From assembly GCF_002964665.1 (NCBI RefSeq), contig NZ_PQBZ01000002.1, positions 1-64,000 on the forward strand: a DNA stretch of 64,000 nt, given 5' to 3'. Each line of letters begins with the position of its first letter. Within the stretch, counting starts at the first letter, position 1. A program made the position numbers and the translations under genes. Source of the DNA: Pseudoalteromonas sp. T1lg23B. GTDB taxonomy: Bacteria; Pseudomonadota; Gammaproteobacteria; Enterobacterales; Alteromonadaceae. Of the stretch, positions 26,660-34,188 are shown one piece after another. The notes beneath the pieces are model-generated. The model saw only the letters and a list, made by a program, of their open reading frames with translations, did not search any database and was not told the origin of the DNA.

Positions 26660-28177
26660 CTAGTTACCCAATGGAAGGTGGATAAAGACTTCGGTACCTA
26701 GATTATCATCTGTGCGAAAGGCCACCGTTCCATTTTGTGCTTCAACCAGCAATTTAGCGATGTAAGTACCCATACCCAACCTTCCGGGTTTGCCAAAACT
26801 GACGAACTTGTCAAAGAACTGCTCTCGAACCTGTATTGGAATCGTATCCGAGTTATGTATGGTGATCACTACATGGTCTTCACTTTGACTGGCGTTGACA
26901 TTGATACTAGGCCTGTTTTTTGAAGCTTCAAGGGCATTTTTTATTAAATGGCTCAACAACGTATGGGTGAGCGTTAATTCGCCGAGGTACTCCAGATCAG
27001 CGGCTATGGAGGTATGTACACTCAACTGCTGCTGTTTGAGCATGCTGGCTAGGCTAGCTAACACGTCATCAACGACGCATTGTAGGTTATGTGACTGAGG
27101 GTTAAGTTGATAATCATTGCGCTCAATTTTGCCAAGCGCAGCCACGCTATCAAGGTGAAGTTGTAACTGTGTACAGCTGTGTTTAATTTCATCAAGATAG
27201 TGTTTGGCTTTTTCCGGCTGATGTAAGTGAGTTGATAATAACTCGCAAGAATACTGCATATGTGACAGCGGTTTGACGAGCTCATTTTGGTTCAGGTGAT
27301 CAAATTCATCTCTGAGTCTGGTATTTTCGAGCATTGTATCGATTTGGGCGCGCATTAAGCGGTTTGACTCAATGCCACGACAGTGCGCTTGCACTCTGGA
27401 TTTAACGATTGCCGGGTTGGCGGGCTTGGTTATGTAGTCTACCGCACCCAAAGATAACCCTTTAATCACATGTTCTGTTTGTTCTAAAGCGGTTAGAAAT
27501 ATGACGGTGATGTGCTGGGTGTTAGGATCGGCTTTGAGGCGACGACACACTTCTAGGCCATCCATTTCTGGCATCATGATGTCCAACAAAACGATATCGG
27601 GTTGCGGTTCAGCTGCACAGATCTGTAAGGCTTTTTTACCGTTGAGCGCTGCGCGCACTTTGTAATCTCTACGCAGAATATCGCTGATGACTTTGATGTT
27701 GTCAGCAACATCATCCACAATCAGCAATTGTATTTGTTCTTCCTGAGCAGGCGCGGTTATCAGTGATGAATCACCCTGAAACGCGCGAACGGGTCGATTT
27801 AAAGCGCGTTGAATACGCGCTTTAAGTTGTTTACTTGAAAAGGGCTTAACTACGAACTCAGAGACACCGCATTGTATTGCACTGACAACATGTGCCTGCT
27901 CAATCGTTGAAGACATCATTAAAAAGGGAATTTTCGCGGTACGAGGCGTAGTACGTACTTGCGTCAAAAACTCAATACCAGAGAGCCCTGGTAACTGCCA
28001 TTCACCGATGATCAAACCGACGTCATTATAGGCAAGCTTTTCAAGAGCATCATTACCATTAGAGCTTTGAATTACTTTTATATTTCCAATTTCATTCAAA
28101 ACGTTGCTTATCATTGTCCTCACCGCTTCAAACGGTTCTACAATCAATACTGTTAGCGGACTCGCGTGAAAGGCCAT
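26660..28177 (-). CDS. Receiver-receiver-kinase protein with degenerate phospho-sites
   Basis: A 505-residue soluble signalling protein. The first receiver (1-128) has Glu59 (GEWQLPGLSG) where the phospho-acceptor Asp belongs, and VEPF instead of the acidic pair, though the KP motif is kept (VVKPFSS). The second receiver (148-268) is intact, with VDDVADN, Asp199 in LLDIMMPEMDG and ITKPA. The C-terminal kinase-like part has QNELVKPL where the H-box usually reads SHELRTPL, so Asn298 replaces the phosphorylated His. The HATPase domain keeps NALEAS and GRLGMGTYIAK but has HNSDTIP in place of the DxGxG box. It is therefore probably not a normal kinase, and may be a signal-coupled regulator or adaptor. 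It is divergent from the large hybrid kinase. Confidence 0.85.
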   Translation of the reverse strand: MAFHASPLTVLIVEPFEAVRTMISNVLNEIGNIKVIQSSNGNDALEKLAYNDVGLIIGEWQLPGLSGIEFLTQVRTTPRTAKIPFLMMSSTIEQAHVVSAIQCGVSEFVVKPFSSKQLKARIQRALNRPVRAFQGDSSLITAPAQEEQIQLLIVDDVADNIKVISDILRRDYKVRAALNGKKALQICAAEPQPDIVLLDIMMPEMDGLEVCRRLKADPNTQHITVIFLTALEQTEHVIKGLSLGAVDYITKPANPAIVKSRVQAHCRGIESNRLMRAQIDTMLENTRLRDEFDHLNQNELVKPLSHMQYSCELLSTHLHQPEKAKHYLDEIKHSCTQLQLHLDSVAALGKIERNDYQLNPQSHNLQCVVDDVLASLASMLKQQQLSVHTSIAADLEYLGELTLTHTLLSHLIKNALEASKNRPSINVNASQSEDHVVITIHNSDTIPIQVREQFFDKFVSFGKPGRLGMGTYIAKLLVEAQNGTVAFRTDDNLGTEVFIHLPLGN

Positions 28178-28370
28178 AAATACTCGCTACATCATCCAAG
28201 GTTGGTCTATTAGTAATAGCATACGAATAATCAGATACACCATGAAGGGTAAATATCCTTAGCTTTATGAAATTACTGTTATAATTTAGGTTTAGCTGCA
28301 ACAAATGCCATCGGGTCTGATAGCTAAAATACACTTTTAATTTAATACCATAGCCAATCTGGAGTGTCGT

Positions 28371-31300
28371 GTGAAACTTCCTCAACTGTTTTTAATGCCC
28401 ATCATGTTTGGTGTGTTGCTGTTGTTTATTGGCTTGAATATAGCCCATGCTACAGACAGTGGTAAGTTAAAAGTTGAGCATATTTCGGCCTATAACGGAC
28501 TTTCCAACCCTCAAATCTATGCCGTAGCCAGAGACCCTCAAGGGTTTATGTGGTTTGCCAGTGCGGATGGCGTCATGCGTTATGACGGCTATCAATTTGT
28601 CACCTACAAAAATGAGTCGAGTCGGGCTGATTCGTTATCTGCTAACAGTGTGGCGACCATTCTGTTTGATAGCCAAGGTCGGATGTGGGCGGGCACTTGG
28701 GGTGGGGGCTTGAACCTATTACAAGGTGAGCAGTCATTTGTGCATTTTCGCCATGATCCCGAGCAAGCAGACTCTTTGGGGTCTGACAAAATACAAACAT
28801 TGTTTGAAAGCCAAGATGGCACCTTGTGGGTTGGCACAAATGGCGGTGGTCTGAATCAGTTAGTAGACGAACAAGGAACCTTTAAACGCTTTCTTTTTGA
28901 CGAGCAATCACCGGACTTTTCAGGGAAGAATCGTGTCTGGAGCATCAGTGAAGATATGAGCGGAGCCATTTGGCTGGGAACATCTCATGGCCTACATAAG
29001 CTGGACAGACAGACTGGTCAATTTGTGAGTTTTGATATGAGTTCTAGTGAGTTAGATCACAATGAAGTCAGGCAGGTGTCTTTTGATGCGCAAGGTAGAA
29101 TGTGGGTTGCCACACGGCGCAGCTTTGGGGTTTTCAGTGTTGATACTGGGCAGTATAAAATTTTTGATTTACCTGAAGGTGGCCTACCCAGTGTGTCAAA
29201 AATGCTACACCATCAAGGGGAGATTATTTTATCAACCTTTGCGGGAATTTATCGTTTTTCAATTATTAAACAACGATTTGTAAATACACCCCATGTTTCG
29301 GAACTGGCATTGTTATCTAGCCGTGATGTGCGTCAGGTTTTGATTGATGAGACCGGCTTGCTATGGGCCGCAACGCGCTATTCTGGGATCATCAAGGTAT
29401 ATCCAAATCCCCCCATGTTTACGTCGCATCAAAACTACTTGCAAGATTACTTGCTGTCAGGCTTGTTCAGGCAGGTTTTAAGTATGGCTGAGGCTCGCCA
29501 AGGGGGAGTATGGCTGGGCACCGGCCGAGGCTTGGTGCACTTTGATGGCAAACAGACATTTACTCCTTTCGTTGGTCGTGATGTGTTGACTGGTGACTAC
29601 CGCCTAAGAGTTCATAAGCTTGCTCGAAATCAATATGGTCAACTTTTTGCTGCCACCAATTTTGGCTTGTACCGTGTTGATGAGCAAAGCAAAGAGCTTC
29701 ATGCTGTGGATTTGTTTTGGCTGTCCGACCCTCGTCACTCTGTCGAAGATATTAGTTTTGATCAACAGGGATGGGCATGGTTGGCGCTGTCTGGACAAAA
29801 CGCTGTGACGCGTTGGCGCATCGGCAGTGAACAATACACGACCTTGGTGCCAAATGTGGATGCCAATTTCGTCTTTATTGACAGCGAACAGCGAGCCTGG
29901 ATAGGGACTGATGGTGAAGGCGTGTTTAGGGTAACAGCCAATGGTCGTGAATCTGTACAGTTTATAGCACATAGTGATGAGGCCAGTTTGAGTGACAATT
30001 ATGTCAATCAGGCGATGGAGTATGATTCAAAAATATGGCTTGCAACCAATAACGGACTAACCAGTTATGACCTTAAAAGCCGGCAATTTATGCGCTATGC
30101 CAACACTGCTTCCGAGGCATCATTTGCTATTAAGTCCATGATTGCAGACAAACAAGGGTATCTATGGCTGGCTACCTCAAGTGGTATATACAAGCTAGAT
30201 ACACAAACGCATGCCTTCCATCATTTTACCGTACACGATGGTCTGGCGAACAATCACTTTCTTGCGCGATCACAAACAACTAGCCAAGGGCAGATCTTGT
30301 TCGGCAGAGTCGATGGTATCACGCGTTTTGTGCCTGAGCAGGTGGGAGTAAACCGGAAAATACCTAAGCTTGTGTTTACACAGGCGTGGATTGATGAACA
30401 AAGCGTGAGAGATTTTACTCAGCCAATAGTCATGACGCCAGATAACCACAGTTTACGTGTACATTTTTCAGCACTGGATTATCAGTCCACCCTAGACAAC
30501 CGATATCGCACTTGGCTAGTTGGATACCACAGTGATTGGAGTGATATTACCACTGATCACACCGTCACCTATCGAGACTTACCACCGGGTGAGTATGAAT
30601 TGCGTATTCAAGGCAGTAATAACCACGGAGTATGGAACCGTCAGGGTATTTCAATCAAAGTAATACGCAGTCCTGCTTGGTATCAAACCCTATGGTTTCA
30701 AATTTCTCTGCCGGTGTTGTTGCTACTATTCATCAGCGCTGCGGTGACGTTACGCTTTAGGCGCTTGAGTAATGCCAGCATGCGTTTGGAACAACGGGTA
30801 GCGCAACGAACGCAGGAAATTGTCGTGCTGGCTGAAGTGGGTAAGGATGCGGCTGCAAGCCATGATATGCGCGCGATTTGCCACACGATATATACGCATC
30901 TGCGCGCGACATTAACATGTGACTTCTTTGCCGTCGGGGTCTATCACGAAAAGGGCAAATGTGTGGACTTCATTTTTGCACAGCAAAATGACCGTCCGCT
31001 ATCCGTATTGGAACTGTCTGTTAAGGATGCACAGACGATAGAAAGCTATAGCATTAAGCACAACACCGAGTTGCTGCTAGACAGCGACGCCTGTTGGCAG
31101 GGGTATGGGTTACAGGCTGATGACAGCCTAAATGGTGCGAAAACTCAAACGGCATTTTGTATGCCATTGATTGTGGATGGCAAAGTACTGGGAATTTTTA
31201 CCCTACAGTCCAATGATGAGCAGGCCTATAGCGATGCTCAATTGAGTATTCTAAGAGTGGTGGGGAATCACTTGGCTGTGGCGCTTGGCAATTCGCTGTC

Positions 31301-32837
31301 TTACAGTGAACTTAAAGATGCAGAACAACGCTTAGAGCTTGCCATGCAAGGTGCGAATGCGGGTATGTGGGAGTGGGATAGTTATAAAGATATTTTAGTG
31401 ACTAACAGCACTTGGTCATCCATGCTGGGTTATTTGGATGATGAACTAGAGCAAAAATATGGCAAAAGTGTTGCTCGCTGGCGTGCCTTGATCCATCCGG
31501 ATGACTTTGATCACGTACAGGATACCTTGATTGCCTATCTAAAAAAACAAACCTCTATGTTTCGTTGTGAATATCGTATGCGTGCCGCTGACGGTACGTG
31601 GAAGTGGATCTTAACGATTGGCCGCAGTATGCAACATGATGCCAGTGCCCAAAATAAGAGCATTTTTGGTATCAATATGGATATCTCAGATGCGAAGCAA
31701 TTAGAAGCGGCATTAAAGCAAGCCAAGGAAACCGCAGAGAGTGCCACACAGGCTAAGTCCGACTTCTTGTCTAATATGTCTCATGAAATTCGTACGCCGA
31801 TGAATGCCATCATAGGCATGAGTTACTTGGTTCTCGATACCGAACTGGATCGTAAGCAGCGCAATTACGTTGAGAAAATTCACCGTAGTGGCGAGTCTTT
31901 ACTCGGCATTATTAACGACATTCTCGACTTTTCTAAAATTGAAGCCGGCAAGCTAGACATTGAACTTGTACCTTTTTCCATTGAAGAAGTACTCTCAAAC
32001 TGCGTTGATGTACTCAGTATGAAGGCCAGAGAAAAAGGGCTGATGATCAATGTTTCATTAGACCCACATATTCCCCAAAAGCTACAGGGCGACCCGTTAC
32101 GCATCGGTCAGGTGTTACTCAATCTTGGTAGCAACGCAGTCAAGTTTACCGAGCAAGATGGACAAGTCATGATTAATGTCACCCTTGAGCAACAGTTAGA
32201 TGATCAGGTGACGCTGGCTATTGCTGTCATTGATTCTGGTATAGGCATGACCACCGAGCAACAGCAGCGAGTGTTTGAGTCTTTCAATCAGGCGGATTCA
32301 TCCATTACGCGTAAATACGGTGGTACGGGACTGGGTTTGGCAATCAGTCAGAAATTGGTCACACTGATGGGAGGTAAAATCGACTGTCAAAGTACGCCTG
32401 AGATAGGCAGTACTTTCTGTTTTACTTTGTCTTTGCAATGCCTTACAGATGAGCAGATAACAAAGCCCCATTTAGCGATTAAAAATGCCCTCATCGTTGA
32501 TGATGATCAGTACGCAAGTCGAGTGTTGTCTACATACTTACACCATGCAGGCATACAAACACACTATTACAGTGCAAATCAAACAGAGCAACTTTTCGAA
32601 CAGTTTGCGCAGACCGATATAATTTTTGTCGACCAACAGGCTCAGCACCTCATTACCTCGTACAAAGAGCATAAACCCAGTGGCTTGGTCGCTTTGATGG
32701 CACCTTACGATACACACCATTTAGAGCAAGTAATAGACGATGACGACAGTATATTATTAGCAAACCGATTTTCCCAACCCCGTTATATTCGTACTTGCAG
32801 ACGTTATGCGGCGAAAAAAAACCAGAACAGCCTGTGA
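28371..32837 (+). CDS. Giant hybrid sensor kinase: beta-propeller, Y_Y_Y, GAF, PAS, HisKA, HATPase, receiver (frameshifted end)
   Basis: A 1488-residue two-component hybrid kinase of the periplasmic-propeller type. A signal segment (LFLMPIMFGVLLLFIGL) precedes about 14 Reg_prop propeller blades with repeats such as DPQGFMWFASADGVMRYDG and DSQGRMWAGTWGGGLN, then a Y_Y_Y domain (YRTWLVGYHSDWSDI). A membrane helix (LPVLLLLFISAAVTLRF), a GAF-like domain (about 820-965), a PAS domain with PAC end (about 975-1105), HisKA (FLSNMSHEIRTPMNA, about 1135) and HATPase (GGTGLGLAISQKL) follow. The final receiver (ALIVDDDQYAS, IIFVDQQAQ) loses its Lys-Pro end because of a -1 frame change near 32759. The GTG start has GGAG six bases upstream. 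Homologues of this layout usually continue into another receiver and an Hpt domain, which here lie in the next frame. Confidence 0.9.
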   Translation: MKLPQLFLMPIMFGVLLLFIGLNIAHATDSGKLKVEHISAYNGLSNPQIYAVARDPQGFMWFASADGVMRYDGYQFVTYKNESSRADSLSANSVATILFDSQGRMWAGTWGGGLNLLQGEQSFVHFRHDPEQADSLGSDKIQTLFESQDGTLWVGTNGGGLNQLVDEQGTFKRFLFDEQSPDFSGKNRVWSISEDMSGAIWLGTSHGLHKLDRQTGQFVSFDMSSSELDHNEVRQVSFDAQGRMWVATRRSFGVFSVDTGQYKIFDLPEGGLPSVSKMLHHQGEIILSTFAGIYRFSIIKQRFVNTPHVSELALLSSRDVRQVLIDETGLLWAATRYSGIIKVYPNPPMFTSHQNYLQDYLLSGLFRQVLSMAEARQGGVWLGTGRGLVHFDGKQTFTPFVGRDVLTGDYRLRVHKLARNQYGQLFAATNFGLYRVDEQSKELHAVDLFWLSDPRHSVEDISFDQQGWAWLALSGQNAVTRWRIGSEQYTTLVPNVDANFVFIDSEQRAWIGTDGEGVFRVTANGRESVQFIAHSDEASLSDNYVNQAMEYDSKIWLATNNGLTSYDLKSRQFMRYANTASEASFAIKSMIADKQGYLWLATSSGIYKLDTQTHAFHHFTVHDGLANNHFLARSQTTSQGQILFGRVDGITRFVPEQVGVNRKIPKLVFTQAWIDEQSVRDFTQPIVMTPDNHSLRVHFSALDYQSTLDNRYRTWLVGYHSDWSDITTDHTVTYRDLPPGEYELRIQGSNNHGVWNRQGISIKVIRSPAWYQTLWFQISLPVLLLLFISAAVTLRFRRLSNASMRLEQRVAQRTQEIVVLAEVGKDAAASHDMRAICHTIYTHLRATLTCDFFAVGVYHEKGKCVDFIFAQQNDRPLSVLELSVKDAQTIESYSIKHNTELLLDSDACWQGYGLQADDSLNGAKTQTAFCMPLIVDGKVLGIFTLQSNDEQAYSDAQLSILRVVGNHLAVALGNSLSYSELKDAEQRLELAMQGANAGMWEWDSYKDILVTNSTWSSMLGYLDDELEQKYGKSVARWRALIHPDDFDHVQDTLIAYLKKQTSMFRCEYRMRAADGTWKWILTIGRSMQHDASAQNKSIFGINMDISDAKQLEAALKQAKETAESATQAKSDFLSNMSHEIRTPMNAIIGMSYLVLDTELDRKQRNYVEKIHRSGESLLGIINDILDFSKIEAGKLDIELVPFSIEEVLSNCVDVLSMKAREKGLMINVSLDPHIPQKLQGDPLRIGQVLLNLGSNAVKFTEQDGQVMINVTLEQQLDDQVTLAIAVIDSGIGMTTEQQQRVFESFNQADSSITRKYGGTGLGLAISQKLVTLMGGKIDCQSTPEIGSTFCFTLSLQCLTDEQITKPHLAIKNALIVDDDQYASRVLSTYLHHAGIQTHYYSANQTEQLFEQFAQTDIIFVDQQAQHLITSYKEHKPSGLVALMAPYDTHHLEQVIDDDDSILLANRFSQPRYIRTCRRYAAKKNQNSL
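32751..32822 (+). other. Frameshift junction between hybrid kinase and its receiver-Hpt tail
   Basis: In the kinase frame, the codons from 32760 read ANRFSQPRYIRTCRRYAAKK and end at TGA 32835-32837. One base back (from 32759), the same DNA reads SKPIFPTPLYSYLQTL, the expected Lys-Pro end of the receiver. It continues CGEKKPEQPVNSED into the next receiver without a stop. One base, probably an A, appears lost between 32756 and 32760 (ttattagc). The overlap also holds an A8 run (32814-32821). Read in the kinase frame it contains A AAA AAC (32816-32822), a classic -1 slippery heptamer that leads into the downstream frame. Confidence 0.8.
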
Positions 32838-32851
32838 ATTCTGAGGATTCA

Positions 32852-33952
32852 ATGAGTCAACCACTCGCTGGGATCAGCCTGCTACTTGTAGAAGATAATG
32901 AATTAAATCAAGAGCTCGCAGTCGCATTGTTGACTAAGCAGGGGGCTAAGGTAACAGTCGCCGGCAATGGGAAACAGGCACTAAGTACACTACAAACGCA
33001 CACGTTCGATGGTGTGCTGATGGATTGTCAAATGCCGCACATGGATGGCTACGAGACCACGCGACAAATACGTGCTCAAACAAACTTAGCGCAACTACCG
33101 ATTATCGCCATGACAGCAAGTGTGACCAAAGATAACCAGCATGCTGTTAAAGCGTGTGGTATGAACGATATTATTTTTAAGCCGATTGATATTGCCCATA
33201 TGGTTTCCACCATACAGCAATGGGTTAAGCCCAGCACGGTCAATCATGACACCAAACCGATTAAGGTAAGTGAGCAGGATGTCACTGTATTCACTGATAT
33301 TCATGGCTTAAATCCAAGGCAAGGACTACATATAACAGGTGGTGATCTGGCCTTGTATATACAACTGCTAAAACGCTTTGTTGATAAGCAAAATTCACTG
33401 CTAGATGAGTATGAACAGATGATGTCTTTATACCCTGTTGAAGAACTATCAGAAGCCGAGCCCACAGCTTCTGCCTTAGCATTGAATTGGGCGCATACTC
33501 TAAAAGCGCTGGCAGGGAATATAGGTGCCTATGAATTACAGGGGGCTGCGGCTGAATTGGAACAAGCCTGTATGCAGCATACATTAAAACTGAGACCCTA
33601 TATTGACCGAGTGGGCCAACAGATCGCACCATTGATCAGCGGTATTAAACATGCCCTGCGTGCATTAAAGCCTCATTATAAAGCTGCTGACAAAACGCTA
33701 AATACAGCACTCAATACCGCACAGGTGAGCAACAAACTGGCAAGCTTAGCAACCATGTTAGAAGACAGCGATACCGATGCAGCGGATGTTGTGGAAGAGC
33801 TGCTGGGCATTATGCATGATGAACGCTGCAAAGGTTATTTGCTGAAATTGAGTAATGTTTTGGATGAATACGACTTTGATGCGGCGAGTGAGTTAATGCT
33901 AAAACTCATGAGCCAATGGCAGGTAACGCGTCAAGACGACGAGAGTGAGTAG
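32852..33952 (+). CDS. Receiver plus Hpt protein, tail of the split hybrid kinase
   Basis: 366 residues. An intact receiver opens the protein (LLLVEDNELNQELA, phospho-acceptor in LMDCQMPHMDGYE, FKPIDIAHM). An Hpt domain follows, with the phosphorylatable His in NWAHTLKALAGNIGA (about residues 209-223). A C-terminal helical extension (about 290-366) may be a second, less clear Hpt-like bundle. ATG 32852 has a GAGG site eight bases upstream, so independent translation is possible. The frame is open back to the kinase receiver (see the junction), so this is most likely the original C-terminus of the upstream kinase. It would accept phosphate from the kinase and pass it to an unlinked regulator. 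Confidence 0.85.
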   Translation: MSQPLAGISLLLVEDNELNQELAVALLTKQGAKVTVAGNGKQALSTLQTHTFDGVLMDCQMPHMDGYETTRQIRAQTNLAQLPIIAMTASVTKDNQHAVKACGMNDIIFKPIDIAHMVSTIQQWVKPSTVNHDTKPIKVSEQDVTVFTDIHGLNPRQGLHITGGDLALYIQLLKRFVDKQNSLLDEYEQMMSLYPVEELSEAEPTASALALNWAHTLKALAGNIGAYELQGAAAELEQACMQHTLKLRPYIDRVGQQIAPLISGIKHALRALKPHYKAADKTLNTALNTAQVSNKLASLATMLEDSDTDAADVVEELLGIMHDERCKGYLLKLSNVLDEYDFDAASELMLKLMSQWQVTRQDDESE

Positions 33953-33965
33953 CACTTAGTTATAT

Positions 33966-34115
33966 GGTTCGACCTGAATGGGTTCGGCCTGAATGGGTTC
34001 GACCTGAATGGGTTCGACCTGAATGGGTTCGACCCGAATGGGTTCGACCCGAATGGGTTCGACCCGAATGGGTTCGACCCGAATGGGTTCGGCCCGAATG
34101 GGTTCGACCTGAATA
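33966..34115. repeat. 15-bp tandem repeat, ten copies
   Basis: Ten contiguous 15-bp units of the form ggttcgacctgaatg differ only at two positions (gacct, gaccc, ggcct, ggccc). On the minus strand they read V/A-E-P-I-Q/R pentapeptides inside a 77-codon frame (33956-34189). Its ATG overlaps the TAA of the TonB receptor gene (TAATG), so it could be translated by coupling. All variants between units are amino-acid changing, so I favour a noncoding minisatellite. Confidence 0.9.
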
Positions 34116-34188
34116 GCCGCTAAAAGAGGGGCGACGTTTGCACGACGCCCCATGGTACGGTGCTCAGCAGCACTGTGCCTACAGAGCA

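Noticed and set aside
32751..32837. Purely programmed frameshift as the explanation of the split kinase
   Set aside because: The A AAA AAC run could work, but it lies after the lost Lys-Pro segment of the receiver, so a one-base mutation upstream explains the data better. Kept only as a possible partial rescue.
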